Notes: generated from the sequence alone by a model not told the origin. Shown: positions 17,139-26,651, counted from the first letter of the stretch. The stretch is 56,691 nt of DNA from Acinetobacter lwoffii (GCF_022967985.1 NZ_JALJVC010000024.1:1-56691), one strand, 5' to 3'. Program-made: numbers and translations.

Positions 17139-17540
17139 TTAATTGCCTCTATATGTTGAGTATCCATAAGGACTCAACAGTAAAGGAATATGATAATGGT
17201 TGACACTTCCATCCACTTTAAAAATGACAGGGATTTCAGGAAAGAAAGTATTTTGCTTATTCTTTTTAAACCAGTCTTCCGTTTTAAAAGTGACTTTATA
17301 AATTCCTGCTTCGAACTTCTGATTTTCAGGAAAGAGTGCAGTAATACGACCATTGGGCCCAGTATATTGCTGATTCAACTTCACCCATTTATTCCCAGCA
17401 CTTTTTTCAAGCACTACCTCGACTTGAGCAGAAGGCAGGCCATTTTCTAAATTTAACACATGCACACTCAATGGATTAGTTTGTGCAAAAGCCATTGAGG
17501 TAAACAAAAGCGTTGAGAGTGGTAATAATTTTTTAAACAT
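17139..17540 (-). CDS. hiuH: Periplasmic 5-hydroxyisourate hydrolase (transthyretin-like)
   Basis: A 133-residue protein with a cleavable signal peptide (SMAFAQ) and a transthyretin-type domain ending YSTYRGN, close to the YRGS signature of HIU hydrolases; HVLNLENGLPSAQV is the matching N-terminal motif. It hydrolyses 5-hydroxyisourate to OHCU in urate breakdown. In E. coli the periplasmic HiuH gene is likewise beside the HprRS two-component genes. No other urate genes are present. The ATG at 17540 follows AAGGA and lies 10 bp after the HbpS-like gene, so they form an operon. Confidence 0.88.
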   Translation of the reverse strand: MFKKLLPLSTLLFTSMAFAQTNPLSVHVLNLENGLPSAQVEVVLEKSAGNKWVKLNQQYTGPNGRITALFPENQKFEAGIYKVTFKTEDWFKKNKQNTFFPEIPVIFKVDGSVNHYHIPLLLSPYGYSTYRGN

Positions 17541-17550
17541 GATGAATTCC

Positions 17551-18042
17551 TTATTGATTGAGACTAGACTGAATCGCTGCTTCAGCGCAATAATGGTCAT
17601 TTTTTGCTCCTCCTGCACCTGCAACTCCAATTGCACCGACCACCTGATTTTCATAATGCACAGGTACGCCTCCTCCTAACAAAAGTAAATTTGATAAGGT
17701 GGTTAAGTTTTTTGCATCCTTGTTTTCATGGGCATTTTGATTTAATAACAAGGTCGCCGTTTTGGTCGATAAAGCGGTATAGGCTTTCTTCTCTGCAGCA
17801 CCCAGATTATGTGGTCCGACAGTTTCATGCCTGTTTGCCATCAAGGTATTTCCTCCCCGATCAACTACCACTACAGCAATCTTGTGTTGTATTTTTTGAC
17901 ACGCAGCCACCGCAGCATCAACAAGAGTTTGTGCTGATTGAGAATCGAGTGAATAAACTTGATTCAATTGAACGGTCTGTGCAAAAGTACTGCTACTCAT
18001 CAGCATTACTGTTACAACAAGCCCTTTGAGTTTGTTCATCAT
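17551..18042 (-). CDS. Secreted GlcG/HbpS family protein
   Basis: A 163-residue protein with a signal peptide cleaved near TFAQ and a GlcG/HbpS (DUF336) domain (VVVVDRGGNTLMANRHE, then GGGVPVHYENQVVGAIGVAGA). HbpS of Streptomyces binds haem and modulates the SenS-SenR two-component system under redox stress; this is family knowledge and not shown for this protein. It is the first gene of a two-gene operon with hiuH, transcribed away from a sensor kinase system, so a role as an accessory sensor is attractive. Confidence 0.87.
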   Translation of the reverse strand: MMNKLKGLVVTVMLMSSSTFAQTVQLNQVYSLDSQSAQTLVDAAVAACQKIQHKIAVVVVDRGGNTLMANRHETVGPHNLGAAEKKAYTALSTKTATLLLNQNAHENKDAKNLTTLSNLLLLGGGVPVHYENQVVGAIGVAGAGGAKNDHYCAEAAIQSSLNQ

Positions 18043-18096
18043 GATTGCCCTGAATTAAGTTTTAAAAATCTTATACAACCTGAATGATTTGAATCA

Positions 18097-18123
18097 TGAC
18101 AATTACATTACAAAGTTGTCATC
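18097..18123. promoter_or_regulatory. HprR/CusR-type operator between hbpS-like and regulator genes
   Basis: CATTACAAAGTTGTCATC (18106-18123) matches the E. coli HprR/CusR box CATTACAAAATTGTAATG at 15 of 18 positions, and its arms TTACAA-AG-TTGTCA fit the TGACAA-NN-TTGTCA core. A further TGACAA half-site is at 18097. On the - strand a TATAAG-like -10 lies about 30 bases downstream, so the box is placed to activate the hbpS-hiuH operon and could also control the regulator gene, which starts at 18130. Confidence 0.75.
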
Positions 18124-18129
18124 TTCAAA

Positions 18130-18816
18130 ATGAGTCTGAACAAAATGTGTATTCTGATTATCGAAGATGAAGTGAAGATCGCCTCATATCTGGTTAAGGG
18201 GTTAAATGAATCTGGTTATGAGGCACAATGTGTCCATTCAGGGTTAGAAGGCTTGGAAAAATTGAAGATGCATTCCTATACTCTGGTCATATTAGATGTG
18301 ATGTTGCCCGATATCGATGGCTGGGCAGTATTGAAAGTATTGCGTCAATTTTCCAAGATCCCGGTGATTTTTCTCACCGCGAAAGATCAGGTTGTCGATA
18401 GGGTCAAAGGTCTGGAACTGGGCGCCGATGATTATTTAGCTAAGCCTTTTTCTTATATTGAATTATTGGCTCGAATTAAAAGCCTGCTTAGACGGCAACA
18501 GTATGTGCAGGAAAACCAATTAGAAATTGGTAATTTAAAAATGGATCTGATCCATCATAAAGTTTGGCGTAATGAGCAGTTGATAGAACTCAGTAAAAAA
18601 GAATTTAATCTTCTGCGCTTTCTACTCCTTCATCAAAATGAAATTATTACGCGCAGGCAAATTGCTTCTGAAGTTTGGCATATCAATTTTGATACCGATA
18701 CAAATTTTATCGATGTGGCGGTACGGCGCTTACGCAGTAAAATTGATGAGGGGCATGATATAAAGTTAATTCATACAGTTCGTGGTTTGGGCTATAAAAT
18801 TTCGGTTGAGACTTAA
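18130..18816 (+). CDS. HprR/CusR-type response regulator
   Basis: A 228-residue OmpR-family regulator with E12/D13, phosphoacceptor D56, T83 and K105, and a C-terminal winged helix ending HTVRGLGYKI. It resembles heavy-metal or H2O2-responsive regulators (CusR, HprR, IrlR). It is divergent from the HbpS-like and hiuH genes with an HprR-like box between them and overlaps the kinase gene by one base (TAATG). No clear ribosome site precedes the ATG at 18130; an ATG at 18145 is an alternative. Confidence 0.88.
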   Translation: MSLNKMCILIIEDEVKIASYLVKGLNESGYEAQCVHSGLEGLEKLKMHSYTLVILDVMLPDIDGWAVLKVLRQFSKIPVIFLTAKDQVVDRVKGLELGADDYLAKPFSYIELLARIKSLLRRQQYVQENQLEIGNLKMDLIHHKVWRNEQLIELSKKEFNLLRFLLLHQNEIITRRQIASEVWHINFDTDTNFIDVAVRRLRSKIDEGHDIKLIHTVRGLGYKISVET

Positions 18817-20195
18817 TGTTTAAGCCCATTCGCTCCCTAGAGCTACGGTTAACACTATTGGTTACTTTGTGCGCTGCAATGGTCTTATGTGCTGTCGCAT
18901 TTATGACCTATCTAGGCATTAACCAGATTTTAAGTGTCCAGCAAGACCGGGCTTTGGTGGAAAGAATTGAGCGGCTTGAGATTTTGCTTCAGGACAGTAG
19001 TAATATCGAACAGATTATTGCTCGTCCTAAGCTTTATCAAAACATGCTAGGAAACCAGGATAATTTACTGTTATTGATGAGGGATAATCAGATTCTAATT
19101 AATATCAATCCACTGGCTATTCCACTACCTGAATTCACATATCAGCCCAAGATTCAATTCCTTGACTTATCAGCTCATGCTTATCCAACTCGTGTCGCTT
19201 GGAAAACTATTCAAATTAATGACCAACCGTATGTACTGATTGCAGGAAAGCAATGGTCCGAACGTTTAGCTATCCTCTCACCTTTTCAAAAAAATCTCGT
19301 CATCTATGTGGTTATGGGCATCTTGGCCATTTTCATACTTTGTATCATGGCCAGTCGTCTGGGATTGAGAGCATTAAGAGTACTGCGAGAGCAGACTCAT
19401 GCGATTAATATTCACCAGCTTGAGCAACGACTCAATCTGATTAATCCTCCCCAAGAGATTAAACAGCTAGCATCCGATATCAACGCCATGCTCGACCGTA
19501 TTGAAATGGGTTACAACCAACTCAACCGTTTCTCTGAAGACATTGCACATGAATTCAGGACCCCTTTAAATAATTTAATCGGTCAAACAGAAATTTTACT
19601 CACCAGTAAACGCAGTCCGGAACAATATCAGGAACTCTTGATTTCGAACTTGGAAGATTATCAACGTTTAAAAAGAATGATTGATAGTATGTTGTTTTTA
19701 GCTCGTGCAGATACTCATCAAGTTCTGTTAAACAAGCAGAGGATTCAACTGCAACCCTTCATAGAACATATTTGCAGTATTTTTGAATATCAAGCTGAAG
19801 AACAAGGCTGCCAATTTATTTTTAGGCTTGAAGTGACTGAATTATGTGCAGATCCAGAACTGTTACAACAAGCTCTTTATAATCTGATATCAAATGCACT
19901 GATTCACGGCGGCAATCAGCGAACCATTTATATTGAGAGTCACTCCAAAATAATTCATGATAAGCATATGATTGGATTGTCTGTTATCACCAGCGAATTA
20001 CAAATTCCCATTGAACACTTGCTCCATATTTTTGAGAGATTTTATCAGTGCAATGCCAGCAGAAAAAATCATCATCAAACTGGCGGTCTAGGCTTATCGA
20101 TTGTAGCCTCCATCATGACCTTGCATCAGGGGATATCTCAAGCATTCAATACAGTAGAAGGTGTCTGCTTTGAACTAATTTTTCCAGAAAAGTGA
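18816..20195 (+). CDS. HprS/CusS-type sensor histidine kinase
   Basis: A 459-residue kinase with helices at about 12-34 and 160-180, a periplasmic sensor of about 125 residues, HAMP, the H-box EDIAHEFRTPL (H245), N-box LYNLISNALIHG and G2 box GGLGLSIV. The G1 region that normally reads like NPGxxI is TSELQIP here and lacks the usual glycine, although the following EHLLHIFERFYQ is intact; activity may be altered. Such kinases respond to copper or oxidants. Start and stop coupling to the regulator is by TAATG. Confidence 0.87.
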   Translation: MFKPIRSLELRLTLLVTLCAAMVLCAVAFMTYLGINQILSVQQDRALVERIERLEILLQDSSNIEQIIARPKLYQNMLGNQDNLLLLMRDNQILININPLAIPLPEFTYQPKIQFLDLSAHAYPTRVAWKTIQINDQPYVLIAGKQWSERLAILSPFQKNLVIYVVMGILAIFILCIMASRLGLRALRVLREQTHAINIHQLEQRLNLINPPQEIKQLASDINAMLDRIEMGYNQLNRFSEDIAHEFRTPLNNLIGQTEILLTSKRSPEQYQELLISNLEDYQRLKRMIDSMLFLARADTHQVLLNKQRIQLQPFIEHICSIFEYQAEEQGCQFIFRLEVTELCADPELLQQALYNLISNALIHGGNQRTIYIESHSKIIHDKHMIGLSVITSELQIPIEHLLHIFERFYQCNASRKNHHQTGGLGLSIVASIMTLHQGISQAFNTVEGVCFELIFPEK

Positions 20196-20799
20196 TATCC
20201 ATTTGCACTAAATTTTATACACTAAAAGCATTAATATAAGGTATGTATGCCATTACCATATTACAAATAATATCTGCGTGGAAACCTATGATGAAATAGG
20301 TACAGCAAAGAAGCATACAGCTTTCGCGATATCTTCAAGCTTCAGTCCATAGGCATAATGGAGGATGAAAAAGCATTCTTTTTAATTTTAGGTACCAATA
20401 TTATTTCTAATACTGCTGTACGAGTTGCTTCCTGCTCTACAGCAGTCATACGTATATGAGGTCCAAAATTATGTGCCAAACAAAGATAAGATCAAGCCAA
20501 TTAAACTGGTTAATAGTTTAACTTAGAGGCTTTTAGAATCACTTGTTTACTTTTGATCAAGCCTATCAATAAGTCATTTATCGGATTCTGAGGAATAAGG
20601 GGTTATTTTTTGAACAATAAATGCTTTAATTCATCTCATAATAAAAATAAAAAATCAGAGGTAAGTAAGATTCAACTCCCTAATTCTTTGATAAAAAAAA
20701 TTAAAATAAAGAATTAGGGAGTTATACTTTTCTTGTCCTGATCAAGATATTTCTTAGCATATAAATTCTAGTAGGGCATTCAAGAGATCGAAGGTAGAT
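20196..20799. other. Gene-free interval with faint coding traces
   Basis: No intact gene. On the - strand between about 20280 and 20500 short open stretches (for example YGLKLEDIAKAVCFFAVPIS, which resembles the C-terminal part of short-chain dehydrogenases) occur in shifting frames with stops, suggesting a decayed gene. The right half is AT-rich and ends in the long inverted repeat at 20674-20723. Confidence 0.35.
20674..20723. repeat. Perfect 16-bp inverted repeat
   Basis: AACTCCCTAATTCTTT (20674-20689) and its exact reverse complement (20708-20723) flank an 18-base A/T loop. It lies downstream of the hsp20 gene and could stop its transcript, but no T-run follows the stem on that strand; the + strand side is only moderately T-rich (ATACTTTTCTTG). 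Confidence 0.8.
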
Positions 20800-21267
20800 T
20801 TAATCATTCTGATTTGGTTTATCTAATATTTTTTGTTCATTAGGTTTATGGCCAATTGGAATTTGACGAGGCACAGCGCCTTCGGCAATATTCCGTCTTA
20901 AGTCTATTGTCAGTAAACCATTTTCATAGTTAGCCTGTTGTACCTCCATATTCTCCTCTAACCGAAGTGAGAGCTTAAATGAACGTTGAGAGATACCTTT
21001 ATGCAGGAATTCAACTGTTGTATCTGAGCTTTCCTCCTCAACTTTACCTGTAATAACTAAAAATTGATTTTCTTGACTAATTTGAAGTTTATCTTCGGTA
21101 AAGCCTGCTGTAGCAACAGAAATGCGATAATCATTTTCTCCTACTTTTTCAATATTATAATGAGGGTAATTAGGCGTAACTGCTTGCATGGCATAGTCAA
21201 ATAGATCATTAAACCGATCAAAACCTACACTTCGACGAAATAATGGTGAAAGATTGGAATTACTCAT
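20800..21267 (-). CDS. Small heat-shock protein (Hsp20/IbpA family)
   Basis: A 155-residue alpha-crystallin-type chaperone that holds unfolding proteins. The N-terminus (LSPLFRRSVGFDRFNDLF) resembles IbpA, the crystallin domain covers about residues 35-125, and the ENGLLTIDLRR motif closes it. The ATG at 21267 is chosen because GGAG lies 9 bases upstream; the frame is open to 21288 but without a better site. The gene is alone, with two hairpin-forming repeats in its leader. Confidence 0.92.
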   Translation of the reverse strand: MSNSNLSPLFRRSVGFDRFNDLFDYAMQAVTPNYPHYNIEKVGENDYRISVATAGFTEDKLQISQENQFLVITGKVEEESSDTTVEFLHKGISQRSFKLSLRLEENMEVQQANYENGLLTIDLRRNIAEGAVPRQIPIGHKPNEQKILDKPNQND

Positions 21268-21980
21268 TAATAACACTCCAGAAAACAAAGCTTTATAAAA
21301 TTTATTTTAATTCTGTTATGTATATGGTTAATAACAGATAGAAAGCAATATTTTAGATATTGCTTTTTAATTTAATATAGAATCATATTTTTATTAGTCA
21401 ATACTTTTAATGTTCAATAAAAATAGTAATCTTTAACTTTATTTTAATTAATAGATGGTTTTTATAACTAAAATTATTTTCAAAATAAAATAATAATTTA
21501 ATTAAATTTTAATATATAAAATTTTTATACAGGAATGATTTATTATTTATATAAATCAATATCTTGCTAATTTTATTAAAAATATTTTGCAATTCAAATT
21601 ACATGTAAAAATAACAACTAGAATTTAATTTTATTTTACATTAATTGAAAATATATAATTCTAAAATATAAACTTATTTATTAAATATATTTTAGAAAAA
21701 TTATATTAAAAACAATTTACTAATTTAGAGGTTAAAAATGTAATTTTTATTTTTTTGAAGATTTATTTTAGTATAATTTCAATATGAATTTATTTTAATA
21801 AGCAGCTCAAAGAGCTTGGCATTAATAAATGAGTATCCTCAGTTTGAGTCAGATTTATTGATAGACTCTTATAAAAGCGATCTAATTATGAAAGTGACAG
21901 GGATTCGTGAAGTACCTTTAAATAGGGTATTTTCATTTGAGAATAAGAAGAAATAGAAATGTCCTTTAATTTGAACCTTT
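21268..21980. other. AT-rich intergenic region with two leader hairpins
   Basis: No gene. Just upstream of hsp20 are two inverted repeats: CTGTTAT/ATAACAG (21313-21319, 21331-21337) and AAAGCAATAT/ATATTGCTTT (21342-21351, 21357-21366). They could fold in the hsp20 leader or be binding sites; neither matches a sequence I know. The rest (21400-21800) is nearly pure A/T. Confidence 0.5.
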
Positions 21981-22856
21981 TCAACATTGGTTCTGTAACC
22001 AATCTACAATATTGATAATCTCTTGATTTGAATTATTTTTTCTGACGATTGCATAGAAATCAAAGTTGCAATAGGTAAACTCAAACGGCGCAATAATCCT
22101 GCCACTTAATATTTCCTTTTCCACTAAAATCTGGGGGGCTATAGCAATCCCTAATCCTGAAACAGCCGCCTCTATCATTAAATTGAGACGATCAAAATAT
22201 CGATCATTCGATTTAGTCTCAAGGTTTAGCTGGGATCGTTCAAACCAGATCTGCCAGGCATTCTTATTGGAATAAGTGTGAAGTAATGGGTACTCAAAAA
22301 GATCATGAATACTAGTGAGAGCATAGCTTTCACCTTTACAAACTGGCCCCATGTTATCCGGAAATAAAAGAAATTTATCCAAAAACTTGGGCAGCATATC
22401 ATCTACATTCAAGCTATTGATAAAAATATCAATTTTTTCTTTTTCTAGTAGCTTTAGGTCGTTACAGGTCATCAATTTAATAGAGATATTAGGATACAGA
22501 CTTTCTAGTTTTTCCAGTCGTGGAATTAACCAGTTCGCCATAAAGCTATGAGAGGCACCGATAACGATTTCTACGTCTGATGCTTTGTGAGTTAAATCAA
22601 ATACACATTCTTCCAGCTCATTGAAGAAGTGAGTGCAAAGACGAGATAAGTCTTCTGCATCCTGAGTGAGAGTAATCGTTGATGAATGCCGAATAAACAA
22701 TTTTTTATCCAACCATTCTTCGAGCTGTTTGATTTGATGGCTGATTGCACTATGAGTGACACACAGTTCCTCCGCAGCCAAACTGAAACTTTGATGTCTA
22801 GCGACCGCTTCAAATGCTTTAAGTGAATTTAAAGGCGGTAAGGTTCTACGTTTCAT
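21981..22856 (-). CDS. LysR-family regulator, TrpI/GcvA-like
   Basis: A 291-residue LysR-type regulator opening MKRRTLPPLNSLKAFEAVAR, the typical GcvA/TrpI beginning, with the helix-turn-helix at about 20-45 and an effector domain from about 90. It is divergent from trpBA with a 102-bp gap, the arrangement known for trpI-trpBA of Pseudomonas, where TrpI with indoleglycerol phosphate activates trpBA. The ATG at 22856 is used; further upstream only a TTG extends the frame. Regulation of trpBA is inferred from position. Confidence 0.85.
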   Translation of the reverse strand: MKRRTLPPLNSLKAFEAVARHQSFSLAAEELCVTHSAISHQIKQLEEWLDKKLFIRHSSTITLTQDAEDLSRLCTHFFNELEECVFDLTHKASDVEIVIGASHSFMANWLIPRLEKLESLYPNISIKLMTCNDLKLLEKEKIDIFINSLNVDDMLPKFLDKFLLFPDNMGPVCKGESYALTSIHDLFEYPLLHTYSNKNAWQIWFERSQLNLETKSNDRYFDRLNLMIEAAVSGLGIAIAPQILVEKEILSGRIIAPFEFTYCNFDFYAIVRKNNSNQEIINIVDWLQNQC

Positions 22857-22958
22857 GCTGTAAATTTTTCTAACATCATAAATCAAAAATATATCAATTA
22901 TCAGGAAAATGGAAATCTTTTAAGATCCAATCAATGTTGAGATTTTAAGAGAAAGACA

Positions 22959-24170
22959 ATGACAACTCCTTATATCGGTCAGGGTCCTGATCAAGATGGT
23001 TTTTTCGGTAAATTTGGTGGCTGCTATATGCCTGAAAGCCTGATGCCTGCTCTACAAGATTTAGAACAAGCCTTTAATACCATACGGAGTCAACCTGAAT
23101 TTTGGGCTGAATATCGACAGATTTTAACCGACTTCGTGGGTCGCCCTAGCCCGCTATTCTATGCAAAAAATCTAACTTCCTACGCAGGGGGAGCCAAAAT
23201 ATATCTCAAGCGAGAAGATTTGAACCATACCGGCGCCCATAAGATCAATAATTGTGTGGGGCAAATTTTATTGGCTAAATTCATGGGTAAAACCAGAATC
23301 ATTGCTGAAACAGGTGCAGGACAGCATGGCGTTGCCACAGCAACCGTCTGTGCACTCTTTAAGATGAAATGCACGATTTATATGGGTGAGACGGATATTC
23401 AACGTCAGCAACCGAATGTTGAACGTATGAAATTACTCGGTGCTGAAGTACAAGGCGTAAAAAAAGGCCGTGGAACCTTGAAAGATGCTATGAATGAAGC
23501 CTTACGTGACTGGATCAGTCATGTCGATACGACTTACTATCTGCTAGGAACTGGTGCTGGCCCGCATCCCTACCCGACTATTGTGAGAGAGTTCCAGAAA
23601 ATTATTGGCATCGAAGCCAGAAACCAGATTCTTTTTAAAGAAAATAAACTCCCAGATGCTTTGGTTGCTTGTATCGGTGGTGGTTCCAATGCATTAGGAC
23701 TCATGCATCCCTTTCTAGAGGATACCAATGTAAAAATGTTTGGAATTGAAGCTGGCGGGAAAGGCACTGATAGTCATGAACATGCTGCTTCGATTTCCAA
23801 AGGTCGAGTCGGAGTCTTGCATGGTAATTTGACTTACTTACTGCAAGATTCAGACGGGCAGATTTTAGAGGGACATTCCATATCCGCAGGGCTGGATTAC
23901 CCTGGGGTTGGCCCTGAGCATTGCATCCTGTTTGAAACAAGCCGCGTGACTTATGCAGCAGTCAAAGATGAAGAGGCTGTACATGCCTTTCAACTACTGA
24001 GCCAGCAAGAGGGCATTATCCCAGCGCTAGAAAGTTCTCATGCTATTGCCTATGCCATCAAACTTGCGAAAGAAATGCATCCGGAACAAACCATTATCAT
24101 CAATTTAAGTGGTCGAGGTGACAAAGACTTAGACACTGTAAAAAAATATCTTGCAGGAGCAAGCGCGTGA
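22959..24170 (+). CDS. trpB: Tryptophan synthase beta chain
   Basis: A 403-residue PLP enzyme making tryptophan from indole and serine. K95 in HTGAHKINN holds PLP, GGGSNA binds its phosphate, and AETGAGQHG carries the catalytic glutamate. Length and N-terminus ([17 protein letters not shown]) are those of standard TrpB. It overlaps trpA by four bases (GTGA) and is preceded by AGAGAAAG. The pair is not next to trpF, trpC or accD, so it is a free-standing regulated unit, perhaps a second copy. Confidence 0.95.
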   Translation: MTTPYIGQGPDQDGFFGKFGGCYMPESLMPALQDLEQAFNTIRSQPEFWAEYRQILTDFVGRPSPLFYAKNLTSYAGGAKIYLKREDLNHTGAHKINNCVGQILLAKFMGKTRIIAETGAGQHGVATATVCALFKMKCTIYMGETDIQRQQPNVERMKLLGAEVQGVKKGRGTLKDAMNEALRDWISHVDTTYYLLGTGAGPHPYPTIVREFQKIIGIEARNQILFKENKLPDALVACIGGGSNALGLMHPFLEDTNVKMFGIEAGGKGTDSHEHAASISKGRVGVLHGNLTYLLQDSDGQILEGHSISAGLDYPGVGPEHCILFETSRVTYAAVKDEEAVHAFQLLSQQEGIIPALESSHAIAYAIKLAKEMHPEQTIIINLSGRGDKDLDTVKKYLAGASA

Positions 24171-24952
24171 ACCGTTTAGATCAAAAACTAATGCAATTAA
24201 AACAGGAACATCGTAGTGGTTTAGTCTGTTATTTTACTGCCGGAGATCCTAATTTTAATGAAAGTTGTCGTCTGTTTAGTCAATTGGGTCAAGCTGGAGC
24301 TGATATCCTCGAAGTGGGCATCCCATTTTCTGATCCTGTAGCAGATGGAGAGACCATTCAGGCCGCCCATCTTAGAGCACTTACTTCTGGCCAAACCGTG
24401 CATCAAACCATTGAGCTCGTGAAAGCTATCCGTTTACAGGATGACACTACCCCGATTATTTTCATGACCTATTTAAATCCGATTATGCAATATGGTTTCG
24501 AGAAACTGATTGCGGATACCGAAAATTTGATTGAGGGGATTCTAATCCTGGATGCCCCTTATGAATATCGGGAAAAATTTAAACAGATATTAAATGAAAA
24601 AAATATGCATTTAATTGCAATGAGCGCGCCCACCACTCCAGTTGAGCGATTGAAACAAATCTCAGCCAGTGCGACAGGATTTTTATATCATGTTGCGGAA
24701 AATGGTCTCACCGGCGGTACTTTAAATCTGGCCAATCTTGAAAAAAAGATTGCTGAAATCAAACCAATTTTTAATATCCCGATTGCTATTGGCTTTGGAA
24801 TTAAAGATGAAAGTCATGTGAAAGCCCTGGCCAATAAAGTTGATCTGGTGGTGATCGGTTCGGCACTGGTGGATACCTTTTTTAAACAAGGTGTAGACGC
24901 CACATTAGAAAAAGTGAAAAATTTTTCACAAGTTCTGAAAGAGAAATCTTAG
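24167..24952 (+). CDS. trpA: Tryptophan synthase alpha chain
   Basis: A 261-residue TIM-barrel enzyme that splits indoleglycerol phosphate to indole and GAP for channelling to TrpB. The catalytic residues E49 and D60 are present in [13 protein letters not shown]. Some regions diverge from typical TrpA: the loop that usually reads like SLxGVTGA is AENGLTGG, and the strand before it reads ILILDAP. The start is a GTG overlapping the trpB stop. It should be active, but is a divergent member compared with its well-conserved partner. Confidence 0.92.
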   Translation: MNRLDQKLMQLKQEHRSGLVCYFTAGDPNFNESCRLFSQLGQAGADILEVGIPFSDPVADGETIQAAHLRALTSGQTVHQTIELVKAIRLQDDTTPIIFMTYLNPIMQYGFEKLIADTENLIEGILILDAPYEYREKFKQILNEKNMHLIAMSAPTTPVERLKQISASATGFLYHVAENGLTGGTLNLANLEKKIAEIKPIFNIPIAIGFGIKDESHVKALANKVDLVVIGSALVDTFFKQGVDATLEKVKNFSQVLKEKS

Positions 24953-25670
24953 TTTTTCTTTATGGTCTTTAATAGAGAATGTATGGCATAAGATTTTCAC
25001 CTTCTTATGCTATGTTCTATAGATTAATTCTAATTATTAATTTTTCAGATGGTTCCAAAATATTTAAATCGAGTTTCTCCAATTCTAAAAGCTGTTCTTA
25101 AGTAACCCAATCAAATCATTTCACAAGGGTTAATTATTGATTGATCTGCAAATTGGTTAGTCGGATTGTGTAAAGGATGCTGATCTAAAGACAGCCATAT
25201 CCAATACATTTATCTAGTTGCGATCTGAGCTGGAGGAAATACATAATTTTGTCATCTAGCTGCTTTTTCCATGTTTTCAATTAATGTTTACCAGTTATGC
25301 TTCTTAGCTATTTTTATTTTTTGACAATACAGGAAATGCTACTTTGAGTATTGCGAACTGATTCTAAAAGCTTGAACCACTTTGATATATCACTCGCAGA
25401 CTTCATAAAAAGGCTGATAATCATTCAACTGCTTTATCCGCCCTAGTCACCACCTCATACATCCATCTGTTCCCTAAGAAAATTGCAAAATTATGCATTT
25501 TAAAAGTGCGAACTTCTTTAGGATTGCTATGACAATTCCATATAAGCAACATGTGATTAAATGGAAAGGTTTGTGAATTCTAAATACATCTTTACATAAA
25601 ATAAGTATTGACAACTATTGTCTATAAAGAGCATATCTCTTTATAAAAGTACAAGTATAAGCAGAGGAAT
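24953..25670. other. Gene-free interval before terC
   Basis: About 700 bp without a convincing gene. On the - strand between about 25320 and 25500 short coding-like pieces occur in different frames (for example a 36-codon ORF with SASDISKWFKLLESVRNTQS), so it probably contains the remains of a gene. The last 65 bases hold the terC promoter. Confidence 0.4.
25608..25645 (+). promoter_or_regulatory. terC promoter with a 9-bp palindrome
   Basis: TTGACA at 25608-25613 is a good -35; the matching -10 (GCATAT or CATATC, 17-18 bases on) falls inside the inverted repeat TATAAAGAG-CATAT-CTCTTTATA (25623-25645). A dyad over the -10 is a classic repressor position. I see no yybP-ykoY-type riboswitch, which controls some TerC relatives. 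Confidence 0.55.
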
Positions 25671-26651
25671 ATGATGGATATTCTCTTTTCTAATTTTTTA
25701 GATAAACCTGTTTGGATGTGGATTTTTTTTATTCTTATTGTACTTGTACTCCTTATTCTTGATCTCGGAGTATTTCACCGTAATGTAAGAGAAATTGGAG
25801 TTAAAGAAAGCCTTGCATTATCAGCATTTTATATCACATTAGGTTTATTTTTTGGTGCATGGATTTGGTGGTATATTGGATCGACAGCAGGTATTAATTA
25901 CATAACGGGTTTTGTAATTGAAAAGTCATTAGCAATGGATAATATCTTTGTGATTGCAATGATTTTTTCATATTTTTCAATACCCAGAATTTATCAACAT
26001 CGTGTCTTGTTTTGGGGAATTATAGGAGTAATTTTTTTAAGAGCCATGATGATTGGGGTAGGTGCAACTCTAGTTAGCCAATTCTCATGGGTTCTTTATA
26101 TCTTTGCAGCATTCCTCATATTAACAGGAATAAAAATGTGGCTGAGTATTGATAAAGAATATGAAGTCGGTAATTCACCTATTTTAAACTTTATTAAAAA
26201 ACGATTTCGCGTTACTGAAAAACTTCACGCAGAGAAGTTCTGGGTAAAGAAAATTGATCCAAAAACTAATCAATTAAGATGGTTTATGACACCACTTTTT
26301 CTAGCTCTGATCATGATCGAGTTTGTAGATCTGATCTTTGCAATAGATAGTGTTCCTGCGATTTTTGCAATTACAACTGATCCATTCATTGTTTATACTT
26401 CGAATATATTCGCAATTTTAGGATTACGTGCTTTATATTTTGCCCTATCAGCAATGGTCGAACGTTTCCATTATTTAAAATATGCCTTAGCAGTATTATT
26501 AGTTTTTATTGGGTCAAAAATCTTTATAGCCGATGGACTAGGTATAGCAAAAATTCCACCATCCTTATCCCTCTCAATTACATTCATCATTTTATTTATA
26601 GGAATTGGATACTCCTTTTGGAAAACTAAAGAACAAAATACTCATAAATAA
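25671..26651 (+). CDS. TerC/Alx family membrane protein
   Basis: A 326-residue inner-membrane protein with about nine helices. Acidic intramembrane motifs SLAMDNIFVIAM and EFVDLIFAIDSVPAIFAI are the TerC signature. Family members such as Alx export manganese or protect exoenzyme metallation; tellurite resistance is not implied by one gene. Start ATG 25671 follows GCAGAGGAAT. The gene is AT-rich and lacks partners; a palindrome covers its promoter. Confidence 0.92.
   Translation: MMDILFSNFLDKPVWMWIFFILIVLVLLILDLGVFHRNVREIGVKESLALSAFYITLGLFFGAWIWWYIGSTAGINYITGFVIEKSLAMDNIFVIAMIFSYFSIPRIYQHRVLFWGIIGVIFLRAMMIGVGATLVSQFSWVLYIFAAFLILTGIKMWLSIDKEYEVGNSPILNFIKKRFRVTEKLHAEKFWVKKIDPKTNQLRWFMTPLFLALIMIEFVDLIFAIDSVPAIFAITTDPFIVYTSNIFAILGLRALYFALSAMVERFHYLKYALAVLLVFIGSKIFIADGLGIAKIPPSLSLSITFIILFIGIGYSFWKTKEQNTHK

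Noticed and set aside
20280..20500. Short-chain dehydrogenase pseudogene
   Set aside because: Only about 20 residues look similar and frames break every 20-35 codons; kept only as a remark on the interval.
25500..25670. yybP-ykoY (manganese) riboswitch before terC
   Set aside because: The conserved helix and loop sequences of this class are not visible; only a promoter with a palindrome is.
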